A stretch of 64,000 nt of DNA. Source: Ulvibacter litoralis. GTDB taxonomy: Bacteria; Bacteroidota; Bacteroidia; Flavobacteriales; Flavobacteriaceae. Shown here piece after piece: positions 9,715 to 18,472 of this stretch. The stretch lies in contig NZ_FNBA01000003.1 of the NCBI RefSeq assembly GCF_900102055.1, positions 434,001-498,000 on the forward strand, in the 5' to 3' direction. Numbering within the stretch: the stretch's first letter is position 1; every line of letters starts with the position of its first letter. The translations under genes and the position numbers were made by a program. The notes beneath the pieces were generated by a model that saw nothing but the letters and a program-made list of their open reading frames with translations, searched no databases and was not told the origin of the DNA.

Positions 9715-10044
9715 TTAACAGCAATCGGTCTTTGAAATGTCTTGATTTAAAAACTGAAACATTACCTCTTTCATTGCAGTCCAATTTTCAGGATGTATGC
9801 AATAGCAAACACTTGTTCCTTCAATGGTTCCTTTAATAAGTCCGAGGTTCTTTAACTCTTTTAAATGTTGAGAGATGGTAGGTTGTGCGAGTCCTATTTC
9901 GTTTACTAAATCGCCGCAGACGCAGGCATTAATTTTAAATAAGTGTTGCAAAATTGCTACTCTAGCTGGGTGTCCAAACACTTTTGCAAAAAGAGCAATC
10001 TTGTTTTGTTCATCTGTAAACATTTCAGTTTTGGCTAATCCCAT
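9715..10044 (-). CDS. arsR: ArsR-family arsenite-responsive repressor
   Basis: A 109-residue winged-helix regulator. The HTH core (GLAQPTISQHLKELKNLGLI) is typical of ArsR/SmtB. The metalloid-sensing thiols are visible: C41-V-C43 at the start of the recognition-helix region, and a C-terminal CC pair (108-109). Family members dissociate from DNA when As(III) or Sb(III) binds the cysteines. It heads a three-gene minus-strand operon with the DUF6428-like gene and the ArsN/PAT-like gene. No arsenate reductase or efflux pump is present in the window, so detoxification here may rest on modification, with other ars genes elsewhere. Confidence 0.88.
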   Translation of the reverse strand: MGLAKTEMFTDEQNKIALFAKVFGHPARVAILQHLFKINACVCGDLVNEIGLAQPTISQHLKELKNLGLIKGTIEGTSVCYCIHPENWTAMKEVMFQFLNQDISKTDCC

Positions 10045-10061
10045 TTTCTCTATATTAATTC

Positions 10062-10077
10062 ATTGCAATATTACGAT
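10062..10077 (-). promoter_or_regulatory. Candidate ArsR operator
   Basis: ATTGCAATATTACGAT is an imperfect palindrome (12 of 16 positions symmetric) 18 bases upstream of the arsR start codon. It recurs at 9682-9697 within the operon. The position and near-symmetry fit autoregulation by ArsR. Confidence 0.5.
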
Positions 10078-10118
10078 TAATAAAGATAGTGTCAAAATGT
10101 TTTCGTAGAAATTTCAAT

Positions 10119-10613
10119 TTAGCGCGCGCAGAATAGCTTGTTTACTTCTTTTAAATTAGTATGTTCATTGCATAAGTAAAAATACTTCAGCTGCCAATCT
10201 TGTGTTTTTTTTGCTTGCTTACTTGTTACCTTGTCCCAAATAGGATATACTCTAAAGCCTCTCTTGCCTTGTTTTGTTTCCGAAGAGATAATTCCTTTTT
10301 TTATAAGTATCGATTTTGGAAATACAAACTGACCAAATTGATTATTGAAACATGCTGTTATTACATAAAAATCAATTTCATCTGTTTCCTGAAGCGGTTC
10401 GGTTATTCCATTGCTATTCCTTTTCCAGTAAGTAACAAATTGCCCTATTTTTTTAGGAGTAACTTTAGCGTTTCGATAGCGTATTTTACGTCCGTTTAAT
10501 TCAAAACGAGAGGCAGCATACTCTTGACTTTCGGACTCAATACTGTAATTTGATATTTCGAAGTTACACCTATCATACACTTCGGCACGTATTTTATTGA
10601 AATTACTATCCAT
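10119..10613 (-). CDS. MepB-like protein
   Basis: A 164-residue cytoplasmic protein recognised by the MepB pattern: a GRKIRYRNAKVTPKKIGQ core, then FVTYWKR, and a basic GKRGFRVYP segment near the C-terminus. MepB is encoded with the MepRA multidrug efflux system in Staphylococcus, but its biochemical function is undefined. There is no MepA-type pump here. I start at the ATG at 10613 (MDSNFNKIRAEVYD), since the in-frame TTG at 10628 adds only five hydrophobic residues. It lies between the ars operon and a DUF4256 gene. Confidence 0.75.
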   Translation of the reverse strand: MDSNFNKIRAEVYDRCNFEISNYSIESESQEYAASRFELNGRKIRYRNAKVTPKKIGQFVTYWKRNSNGITEPLQETDEIDFYVITACFNNQFGQFVFPKSILIKKGIISSETKQGKRGFRVYPIWDKVTSKQAKKTQDWQLKYFYLCNEHTNLKEVNKLFCAR

Positions 10614-10651
10614 GAATGTTATTATCAAGAAATGCGAAAAAAATAGCTGAT

Positions 10652-11215
10652 TTAAACTCTAAGTGAGCCTCTAAAGGCTCTCCCTGCATAGTACGATTGT
10701 GCGCCATTGTGATATATAAAGACTCTTCCAAACCTGAAATCGCCGAAAATAGCACCTCCTAACGACCTTATACTGTCGGGTGTTTTTAGCCAACTAGATG
10801 TTTTAGCGTCAAAAGTTCCTAGTTTTTGAAGTGCTTTGTATTCTTGTTCGTCTAACAATTCAATTCCCATACTATTAGCCATGTCGATCACATTGTTCTT
10901 TGGTTTGTTCGCTTTTCTTGAGGCTAATGCCTCTTGGTCGTAACAAAGGCTTCTGCGACCTTTCGGACTTTCAGCAGCGCAATCGTAAAAAATATATTCG
11001 TCTGTTTTGGCGTCATAACCTACGACATTTGGTTCACCTTCAGTTTTTTCCATTTCATACAACGACCAAAGTTTTTCACTATTTGCCTGAAGTTTTACAA
11101 GCACTTTAGGCCATTCAAGCCCTTTATGTCGATTTGGGTTTTGGTCAAAACGAGATTTAAGCGTTTCTAAAAAAGGCTCCTGTTGTTCTGGTAACAATTC
11201 TTTTTTTGTTGCCAT
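10652..11215 (-). CDS. DUF4256 protein
   Basis: A 187-residue soluble protein with no signal peptide or membrane segment. It matches the DUF4256 pattern: a KSRFDQNPNRHKGLEW head, a central VGYDAKTDEYIFYDCAAESP segment with RRSLCYDQEAL, and a C-terminal FGDFRFGRVFIYHNGA plus SYYAGRAFRG. The family is widespread but has no assigned reaction. The conserved aromatic and acidic residues suggest a compact single-domain enzyme or binder. The gene lies 23 bases downstream of a DUF6503-type lipoprotein gene's promoter region and 24 bases upstream of mepB-like, so co-transcription with the latter is possible. Confidence 0.8.
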   Translation of the reverse strand: MATKKELLPEQQEPFLETLKSRFDQNPNRHKGLEWPKVLVKLQANSEKLWSLYEMEKTEGEPNVVGYDAKTDEYIFYDCAAESPKGRRSLCYDQEALASRKANKPKNNVIDMANSMGIELLDEQEYKALQKLGTFDAKTSSWLKTPDSIRSLGGAIFGDFRFGRVFIYHNGAQSYYAGRAFRGSLRV

Positions 11216-11262
11216 GGCGGTGTCGTTTTAGGTATAAAAAGTTTTAGCGGTAAAGTAATGTC

Positions 11263-12096
11263 TTATTTTTTAAAATCATCTTTACTCAAATTGTTATTGA
11301 ACTTAATGTCTGACCAATTTACCTGTATCCATGGTTCTTCGGAAACATCTGCGTTCCAATTGGATTTTTTATAAAGTCTCTTAGTAGGAAGTAACATTCC
11401 ATCCACTTCTTCGTACTGAAGTGTCATTAATCTTGGCGTATCTAGAACACCAAAATCGGCTACAGTAAATAGAAACTGATCAACTAAAGAGGTTTCTTTA
11501 TTTATGTATAGTTGGTAAATATCTGTAGGTTTATTTTCAACAGATTGAAAACTTACTTTAACAACATCATACGCTACGTTATTAATTGTTTCCTCTTTTA
11601 AATATTCATAATTCACGCTTGGATCTGATAGTTTTTGAAACATGGTAAACCAATAAAAGTTAGTTGGTCTATTAAAGGCTACTTTTTTCAATCTTGTTGT
11701 GTCATTTAGAACCGTACCATTGTGTTTTAGCCAGTATTCACTACCGTCATATCCTTGTTCAATATGCCCTTCTAAATCGGCAAAAGTTCGTTCGTGTTTT
11801 TGATACGATCCGTACGAAAGTTCACCATCAAAAAGGTACTTTTCGGTTGAAATATCAGCCTTGCCATCGGGTGTTTGGTAATGATACGTGTAAACAACAT
11901 CTTTATGTTCACGGAGTGTGTTATAATCACCTACTTTTTGCATCATAGTGTACACAAGTTCTTGACCTTTGTTCTGAAATGTAGGAGTTGCGGTTTCTAC
12001 TGTTTCGGTAATTTCGTTTGACTTTGATTGATTCTTGTCGTTGCAAGATAAAAGGACAGTACTTAAGATAATGGCTGTTAAAAGGGATAATTTCAT
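11263..12096 (-). CDS. DUF6503-like (LolA-type fold) lipoprotein
   Basis: A 277-residue exported lipoprotein with lipobox VLLSC (Cys18), followed by a Ser/Thr/Glu-rich linker. The body has many short beta strands ending in paired features (DVVKVSFQSV, QLYINKETSLVDQFLF, LPTKRLY) typical of the outer-membrane lipoprotein sorting/LolA-like fold. I recall this combination as DUF6503. Such proteins are thought to bind lipids or lipoproteins in the periplasm, but no activity is established. It is followed by a DUF3124 lipoprotein gene upstream on the same strand (gap 48 bases), so the two envelope genes may be one unit. Confidence 0.6.
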   Translation of the reverse strand: MKLSLLTAIILSTVLLSCNDKNQSKSNEITETVETATPTFQNKGQELVYTMMQKVGDYNTLREHKDVVYTYHYQTPDGKADISTEKYLFDGELSYGSYQKHERTFADLEGHIEQGYDGSEYWLKHNGTVLNDTTRLKKVAFNRPTNFYWFTMFQKLSDPSVNYEYLKEETINNVAYDVVKVSFQSVENKPTDIYQLYINKETSLVDQFLFTVADFGVLDTPRLMTLQYEEVDGMLLPTKRLYKKSNWNADVSEEPWIQVNWSDIKFNNNLSKDDFKK

Positions 12097-12144
12097 TTAG
12101 AATAATTTAATGTTTGTAAGCGTTTTTTGAAGTGCGTAGCTGTG

Positions 12145-12654
12145 TTACTTAATGCGGATTGCTTGTGTAATAAAAGAAAGACCTTGTTTTCCCATTGTAG
12201 AACTCATTAGTCCTTCAAATAAAGGTTCGGCGACATCTTTTGGGGTGTACCATTCAAATATAAAGTTACCTCCAGTGCCTCCCGAAGTGTCTTTTTCGTC
12301 TATAATTATTTCAGCAGTTTCCATAGGCGCTAAGTAAATAGGGCTTTTAATATATTCTCGAATAGATTCTCCATGTGTGTCATAGTGATTCGCTTTTGAA
12401 ACATATATTGTATCTGAGTCGCTCGTATTTCTTAAACTTACCATTACGGTTAAATTATGTGTTCTTTTTTCTGAAAGACTGTAAATCTGTGAGTATATTG
12501 AAAGGTATGATTTACCAACTTCAAGGCTGTCTTTTTTAGGGATCTCTACGCTTCTTTTGGACCAGTTTTCGGTATGTATTTCACTACTTTTTTCTGGTTC
12601 AACACAACTTATTACACTCGTAATAAGAAGTAATAGTGCTACTATTTGCTTCAT
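12145..12654 (-). CDS. DUF3124 lipoprotein
   Basis: A 169-residue lipoprotein with lipobox SVISC (Cys17). Residues about 45-165 match DUF3124: a YLSIYSQIYSLSEKRTHNLT segment, then SLRNTSDSDTIYVSKANHYD, the PIYLAPMETAEI strand and a GGTGGNF turn. The family is a small beta-sandwich found in many Gram-negative bacteria with no assigned role. It precedes the DUF6503-like lipoprotein on the minus strand. Upstream (12655-12894) is AT-rich and shows no gene. Confidence 0.8.
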   Translation of the reverse strand: MKQIVALLLLITSVISCVEPEKSSEIHTENWSKRSVEIPKKDSLEVGKSYLSIYSQIYSLSEKRTHNLTVMVSLRNTSDSDTIYVSKANHYDTHGESIREYIKSPIYLAPMETAEIIIDEKDTSGGTGGNFIFEWYTPKDVAEPLFEGLMSSTMGKQGLSFITQAIRIK

Positions 12655-12894
12655 ACGTTATCGGTTTTTTTGAATTATTCTGAAATAAAACGCTGTACTA
12701 TATTCTTTTTCTTCAAAAAAGAAACAATTAAATGTTCTTTGCTTTTGAAGGTTTAACGGCTACATTGTTCTTAGTAGCTAAGGTACTATATTTTTTAACC
12801 AATAATAAATGAGAATGGTAAGAATGGAAACTTGTTTGAAGCTATTTTTATACTAATATCTCTTACTTATTTATAAGTAGTTCGTTGTCTGTAT

Positions 12895-13791
12895 TTACTT
12901 TTTGGCATCGGAAATGAGTTTGTTTTTTGTAGTGATATAAAGCAAATTTGTAAATTCTTGAGCACCTTTGTTGTTTAAATGACCACAATTAAAAAATAGA
13001 GTGTCATTAAAACCTTTAGAGTAATTAATTAAACCAGGTATTTTTAAAGTTAGTTTTTCAAAATAATTTAAATTATTAGTGCTACTGCAATACGGAGAAG
13101 TATATAGTAATAATTGTATTTCATTTTTTTTACAAATCTCAATGAATTCGTTTAAAACACTATTTTCTTGCTTTATCGTTATCGGTAAATTGTGTCCTCT
13201 AAGAGGCGTTCTGTTTCCGAATTTTGGAGCAAATCCATTACTTGGAGCAATTCTAGGTTTTTTATTTATGAGCGATAAGAAGAACTCTCGAAAACCTATT
13301 TTGGGATCATTAATAGCATATCTATAAAAAGGAATATAGGTTAGTTTATTGAAGTTATTGAAATATTTTTTGACATGATTTTTTACAATAGGGTTACTAA
13401 TAAAAGGCATCGCTTCAGAGATAACGATATTGGAGGGGTTTTCGCTTTCAAAATTAGTGTCAATCTGCAGGTAAATAGTTTTGACAGTGTTTTTAGCTAT
13501 AAGAAGTTTCAATTGTAAAAGATTGTCATTTAATCCCGCACCTTCAACGCCTAAATTGATTGTTTTTTTGTTAGAAAGATTCTCAAATAGCTCGGTGTCA
13601 ATGTGGTTTGCAACTCTAGAGGAACCTAAGAAAACAACATCAAAATTTTCATTCTCTGTCTCTATAATGTACTGCAGTTTGTTTCTTGGAGTTGCATTAA
13701 TATATACTTGGGTGTATAAAAAATCACAGCAGTAGAGTAATGCCAAGGTTAGAGCAACAAGAGAAAATAAATAGGTGAGAAATTGTTTCAT
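12895..13791 (-). CDS. SGNH-like membrane-anchored protein partnering MBOAT
   Basis: A 298-residue protein with an N-terminal membrane anchor (about 5-27). A GDSL/SGNH-like block I follows in FDVVFLGSSRVANHID, where Ser of GSSR would be the nucleophile. A late block reads NCGHLNNKGAQEF, with the His and Asn of block V. It is 5 bases downstream of the MBOAT gene, so the two are certainly co-transcribed. DltD-, AlgX- and PatB-like partners of MBOAT enzymes complete acyl transfer to extracytoplasmic polymers. The target polymer is unknown. The usual Asp before the block V His appears as Asn-Cys-Gly, so catalytic competence is unsure. Confidence 0.7.
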   Translation of the reverse strand: MKQFLTYLFSLVALTLALLYCCDFLYTQVYINATPRNKLQYIIETENENFDVVFLGSSRVANHIDTELFENLSNKKTINLGVEGAGLNDNLLQLKLLIAKNTVKTIYLQIDTNFESENPSNIVISEAMPFISNPIVKNHVKKYFNNFNKLTYIPFYRYAINDPKIGFREFFLSLINKKPRIAPSNGFAPKFGNRTPLRGHNLPITIKQENSVLNEFIEICKKNEIQLLLYTSPYCSSTNNLNYFEKLTLKIPGLINYSKGFNDTLFFNCGHLNNKGAQEFTNLLYITTKNKLISDAKK

Positions 13792-13796
13792 TATAA

Positions 13797-15233
13797 TTAA
13801 AATTGAAAATAAATGAAATCAGTTACATTCGAATATACTCCTAATAAAATAATACTTACTAATGTCGCTATAATTTTTAAATGTATCCATTTACCAAAAA
13901 ACGGATGTTCTTTCTCTCTAGCACTCCATTCTACTATTATAAAGCCTATTATTAATATCATTAATTCTGGAGCATACCTTTCTGTAGATAGATATTGAAA
14001 ACCGCTTTTAAAATTAAAAGCGAATAGTTTTTGAATGTAATCGAATGCGATGGCAACAGAATCTGCTCTAAAAAATATCCAGCCTATAAGTACTAAAAAG
14101 AATGTAAGCAACATTGAATATAACTCTCGAAAACTTGGAATCATTTTTCCTTGAGAAACAATATTTAGATTTTTTCGATTTCGATTTGTTAACGACAATG
14201 GGATAAAGTACAAAGCATGTAAACCTCCCCAAACAATAAAGGTCCAATTTGCACCATGCCAAAATCCACTAACAAGAAAAATGATAAAGATATTTCTTAG
14301 GTTTATTAGTTTTGAAACCTTACTACCGCCAAGAGGGATGTATAGGTAGTCTCTAAACCAAGTAGATAAAGAGATGTGCCATTTTCTCCAAAACTCGGCA
14401 ATGTCTCTTGAGAAATAAGGAAAGTTAAAATTTCTCATTAAATGGACTCCAAAAAGCTTAGAGGTTCCAATCGCAATGTCTGAATACCCACTAAAATCTC
14501 CATAAATTTGAAAAGCAAAATAAACGGCACCTAACAGCAACGTTAGGGAATTCATTTGTTCGTAATTTGAGAAAATTTCATTTACATATACTGCACAAGA
14601 ATCTGCGATCACAATTTTTTTAAATAGCCCCCAGAGTATAAGGTATAGCCCATCTTTTGCTTCAGAAGGATTGAAAACTCTTTTCGAAGTAATTTGAGGT
14701 AGTAAGTTTGTCGCTCTTTCAATAGGGCCTGCCACTAATTGTGGAAAGAAACTTACAAATGCTGAAAAGGCGACAAAATCTTTCGTGGGTGTAAGTTTTC
14801 CTTTGTATACATCAATTGTATAACTTAGTGTTTGAAAGGTATAAAAGCTAATCCCGACAGGCAAAATAATGTTTAAAGAACTGGAATTAATGTCTCTTCC
14901 GAAGAAAGAAAAGGCTGTTGTAAAATTATCTAAGAAGAAATTGTAATATTTAAAAAAGCCTAGAAGACCAAGATTGACAAGAATACTAATCCATATTAAA
15001 ACGAGACGCTTATTTTTCTCTTTTTCTTTTGAAAGTGCAATTCCTACAGTATAATCTACAAGGGTGCTGAATAAAATTAAAAATAAAAAACGCCAATCCC
15101 ACCAGCCATAAAATAAATAGCTTGCTGCGACTAATAATAAATTCTGAAGCTTTAGACTTTTATTTGTAACAAACCAATAGAGTAAAAATACTATAGGTAA
15201 AAACAGCGCAAAGTCAATAGAGTTAAAAAGCAT
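13797..15233 (-). CDS. MBOAT-family O-acyltransferase (AlgI/DltB-like)
   Basis: A 478-residue polytopic inner-membrane enzyme that moves acyl groups to an extracytoplasmic acceptor. I place the start at the ATG at 15233 (MLFNSIDFALFLP), which matches the family N-terminus; the longer in-frame extension to 15317 is basic and atypical. Hallmarks include a GISFYTFQTLSY segment, FFPQLVAGPIERA, EFWRKWHISLSTWFRDYLY, and the catalytic His326 in SGFWHGANWTF. The downstream SGNH-like gene completes the usual two-component acylation system. The acceptor (exopolysaccharide or lipopolysaccharide) is not indicated by the neighbours, as no glycosyltransferase is present. Confidence 0.92.
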   Translation of the reverse strand: MLFNSIDFALFLPIVFLLYWFVTNKSLKLQNLLLVAASYLFYGWWDWRFLFLILFSTLVDYTVGIALSKEKEKNKRLVLIWISILVNLGLLGFFKYYNFFLDNFTTAFSFFGRDINSSSLNIILPVGISFYTFQTLSYTIDVYKGKLTPTKDFVAFSAFVSFFPQLVAGPIERATNLLPQITSKRVFNPSEAKDGLYLILWGLFKKIVIADSCAVYVNEIFSNYEQMNSLTLLLGAVYFAFQIYGDFSGYSDIAIGTSKLFGVHLMRNFNFPYFSRDIAEFWRKWHISLSTWFRDYLYIPLGGSKVSKLINLRNIFIIFLVSGFWHGANWTFIVWGGLHALYFIPLSLTNRNRKNLNIVSQGKMIPSFRELYSMLLTFFLVLIGWIFFRADSVAIAFDYIQKLFAFNFKSGFQYLSTERYAPELMILIIGFIIVEWSAREKEHPFFGKWIHLKIIATLVSIILLGVYSNVTDFIYFQF

Positions 15234-15590
15234 TCTATAGTAGCTATATTTTTCAACATGAAGCGCGACGCTTGTTTTTTTGAAATGTCTGCGGCTTAAA
15301 GAAGCAGTTTGCTTCAACTGTTAGTTAAGGTGACGAAAGTAATAAATTTTAACTTCAAAAGAATTATTAGTCATTATATATACTCGTTTCTTCGGAAAGA
15401 TTTCTTTTCCATATGTATAACCATAAACAAAATACATTCCCATTTTTCAGTAAGAGACCATTTAATCTTTTTGTGTTAATTGATAAGTTAACCTGATTCA
15501 CTGAAAACTTAGTGGGTTTCATTTAGTATTCAAATTTGATAGTAATAATACTAGCATATTTGCATTTTAAATTTAAATGAATACCGTCTT

Positions 15591-17897
15591 ATGAAACAAA
15601 ATACTATGCAGATTAAAAAGACCTACACATTACTTCTTGCTGTGGTAATGAGTCTTATTTTAAGTGAAAAATCTTTTTCTCAAGATTTATATGATATAAC
15701 TACAATCCAAACCATTGAAATTGTTTTTGCTCAATCTAATTGGGATGAACTTTTAGACATTCAAATGGCAGGAGATAATGAGTATACTGAAGCCGAGTCT
15801 GTTACTATTAACGGTGAATTGTTTGAACAAGTAGGAGTGAAGTACAAAGGGAACAGCTCTTACGACCCAAACTCTAACAAAAACCCTTTTCATATAGAAC
15901 TTGATACTTATGTTGATCAAGATTATCAAGGCTACAAAGATATTAAGTTGGCAAATGTGTATTTTGATCCATCGTTTGTACGTGAAACAGTATCGTACAA
16001 CATCGCTGGGCAATATATGGATGCGCCCCAAGCGAACTATGCAAATGTGTATGTAAATGGAGACTTAATGGGATTGTATACCAATACTGAAGCTATTACT
16101 AAAAGATTTGTAGACAATCGATTTGGTTCAAAAATAAATGCTTTTTTTAGTTGTAGTCCTCCAGATGGAGCCGGTCCAGGTTCTAACAATTTTCCTAATC
16201 TTCAGTATTTAGGAACGAATAGTAGCAGTTATGATGATGCGTATGAAATTAAATCTGATGGAACTGACGACTGGAACGACTTAATAGAATTGACTAATAT
16301 TTTAAACAACGATATTACAAATATTGAATCTGTATTAGATGTTGATAGAGCTCTTTGGATGCTTGCTTTTGATAATGTTTTGGTGAATTTAGATAGTTAT
16401 ATAGGACAGTTTAAACAAAATTATTATTTATATGAAACTGATTCGGGTGTTTTCAACTCTATAGTTTGGGATTTAAATATGTCCTTCGGAACCTTCGGAA
16501 TGACGGGTGACGGACCTCCATTAAATTCTACAGCTCAAAAAGCGCAAGTAAGCCATTTGTTGCATTTAAATTCAACAGACTTTCCGTTAGTGTCAAAATT
16601 ATTAGCAGTGCCAACCTACAAAAAAATGTACTTAGCACATTATAAAACCATTCTAACAGAAAATATAACCAATTCGAATTATTTAACATTGGCGAACGAT
16701 TATCAAGCAATTATAGATGTTGCCGTACAAGCAGATACAAATAAGTTTTACTCTTATGCACAATTTTTAGGAAACATCACTACAGATTATAACCTTGGTC
16801 AGAACACCGCTTCCGGACTAACAAACTTAATGGAGGCTCGTGGAACTTACTTGTCTGGGTTGTCCGATTTTACGGCAGTGCAGCCTAGCATTTCAAACGT
16901 ACTTCCTTCAAGCACCAATCCTAATGTAGGCGATGTCGTAACGTTTACTTCTTCAGTAACTAATACAAATACCGATGCTGTGTTTTTAGGGTATAGAACC
17001 AATCAATATGCGCCATTTTTAAAAGTTCAAATGTATGATGACGGAGCTCATAATGACGGAGTGGCTGGAGATGATGTGTATGGAGTGGATGTTACTTTAA
17101 CAAACGATTATACACAGTACTATGTATATGCAGAGAATAATACCATAGGGTCTTTTTCTCCAGCGAGAGCTCAACACGAGTTTTACACGCTTAATGCAGC
17201 GTATGTGCCATTAGAAATCGGTGCTTTAGTAATAAATGAATTGATGGCCGATAACGATTCAACCGTAGCTGATCCTGATGGAGAGTATGATGATTGGATA
17301 GAATTGTATAATAACAGTACAGAAACAGTAAGCTTAGATGGCTTGTATTTGTCTGACGATGCGACCGATTTATTAAAATGGGAGTTTCCTGATGGACTTT
17401 CTTTAGCTCCTGATAGTTATTTAATAGTTTGGTGTGATGAAGATTTAGATCAAGATGGTTTGCATGCTGATTTAAAATTATCTTCTGGAGGAGAAAGTGC
17501 TATTTTATCCTATGCAGACGGTACAATCATAGAGGATATTACTTTTGGAGAACAACAAACGGACATGAGTTATTCTAGAATACCTAACGGTACAGGAGAT
17601 TTTGTAATAAAAGAACCAACTTTTGAGATTGATAACGAAACTGTGTTAGCTATCGATTCTTTCGATGCGGAACTCTCGTTAACATATTATCCAAACCCAA
17701 CAACAAACCTTCTTAATATCGAAAATGCAACAAATGCCATTACATCGGTAAAGGTAAACTCAATGGTTGGACAGCTATTATTTAATCAAGATTATGATAG
17801 TACTTCTTTAGTCCAAGTAGATTTTTCAAGCTTTAGCAACGGAACTTATTTTGTAATAATTAATGAAGGTACTGTTTTAAAAATCGTGAAAAACTAA
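15591..17897 (+). CDS. CotH kinase-family protein with lamin-tail and T9SS sorting domains
   Basis: A 768-residue secreted multidomain protein. It has a signal peptide (about 6-30), then a CotH kinase domain (about 40-400) with the GVKYKGNSSY and FVRETVSYNIA signatures and an IVWDLNMSFG motif holding the likely metal-binding Asp. An Ig-like region follows (about 430-540), then a lamin-tail domain (about 544-670, LVINELMADND and DDWIELYN). The type A T9SS C-terminal domain starts at YYPNPTTNLLNI (about 697). CotH-like kinases phosphorylate spore-coat proteins in Bacillus; here the protein would be exported to the cell surface. ATGs at 15591 and 15606 are both possible starts. A terminator follows. 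Confidence 0.9.
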   Translation: MKQNTMQIKKTYTLLLAVVMSLILSEKSFSQDLYDITTIQTIEIVFAQSNWDELLDIQMAGDNEYTEAESVTINGELFEQVGVKYKGNSSYDPNSNKNPFHIELDTYVDQDYQGYKDIKLANVYFDPSFVRETVSYNIAGQYMDAPQANYANVYVNGDLMGLYTNTEAITKRFVDNRFGSKINAFFSCSPPDGAGPGSNNFPNLQYLGTNSSSYDDAYEIKSDGTDDWNDLIELTNILNNDITNIESVLDVDRALWMLAFDNVLVNLDSYIGQFKQNYYLYETDSGVFNSIVWDLNMSFGTFGMTGDGPPLNSTAQKAQVSHLLHLNSTDFPLVSKLLAVPTYKKMYLAHYKTILTENITNSNYLTLANDYQAIIDVAVQADTNKFYSYAQFLGNITTDYNLGQNTASGLTNLMEARGTYLSGLSDFTAVQPSISNVLPSSTNPNVGDVVTFTSSVTNTNTDAVFLGYRTNQYAPFLKVQMYDDGAHNDGVAGDDVYGVDVTLTNDYTQYYVYAENNTIGSFSPARAQHEFYTLNAAYVPLEIGALVINELMADNDSTVADPDGEYDDWIELYNNSTETVSLDGLYLSDDATDLLKWEFPDGLSLAPDSYLIVWCDEDLDQDGLHADLKLSSGGESAILSYADGTIIEDITFGEQQTDMSYSRIPNGTGDFVIKEPTFEIDNETVLAIDSFDAELSLTYYPNPTTNLLNIENATNAITSVKVNSMVGQLLFNQDYDSTSLVQVDFSSFSNGTYFVIINEGTVLKIVKN

Positions 17898-17938
17898 ATA
17901 TTAGGTTGTATTTTTTTATTGAATTATTGTTTTTTTTG

Positions 17939-17970
17939 AAAAAGCTTCACGGTCATTCGTGGAGCTTTTT
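17939..17970 (+). terminator. Intrinsic terminator after CotH gene
   Basis: A 13-bp stem (AAAAAGCTTCACG at 17939-17951 with CGTGGAGCTTTTT at 17958-17970, one G:U pair) encloses the loop GTCATT and is followed by GTTTTAT. It closes the CotH gene. Confidence 0.88.
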
Positions 17971-18472
17971 GTTTTATAAGAATTTTGAAGTACTACAGGG
18001 CTAATTCTCTAATTTAAAATTTGATGATTGTAAGTATATTTAGATAGAGTGGCTTTACGATAAACTTTGTTTTATGTCCTCTAAAATTTCAGAAACAAGT
18101 ATCAAGTCAAGTGAAAAGTATCTATAAAATAATTTTAATGATTCCTATATCTAGTTTGAAAATTGTCAGGATGCATTATAAAACTAGAATATTTTTCATA
18201 ATATTTAGTTAAAATGTTATATATTTAAAAACACACTTGAAAAATGAGTCTGCGACAAGACCAGCGATTTGTTTAGGTGAATATTCACAGATTATAATAG
18301 ATTAATTGCTTTTATTATTTGTTACATAATTTAATTAATCTATAACACAGACCTACCCATTTTAATTTTGAAATATAATTCTAAATGATTAAACATAGCC
18401 CCCATTTCTTCGAAGCCATTTCGAGTTTAAAGAAAACTTTATTCACTAAAAGATATTAGTAAATAGTGTTTC
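17971..18472. other. Intergenic region upstream of the PAS kinase
   Basis: About 500 bases with no supported gene. It carries one TTTCAGAAA palindrome (18087-18095) and a 10-bp inverted repeat (TAGATTAATT 18298-18307 / AATTAATCTA 18333-18342). This unusually long leader could hold the kinase promoter and its control sites. Confidence 0.45.
18298..18342. repeat. 10-bp inverted repeat upstream of PAS kinase
   Basis: TAGATTAATT and AATTAATCTA form a perfect 10-bp inverted repeat with a 25-base spacer. It is entirely A/T apart from one pair, so chance is quite possible. It could be a regulator site. Confidence 0.3.

Noticed and set aside
12860-12890. Short palindrome ACTTAT/ATAAGT near the SGNH-like gene end
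   Set aside because: Only six A/T-rich pairs with a tiny loop; expected by chance in this composition.
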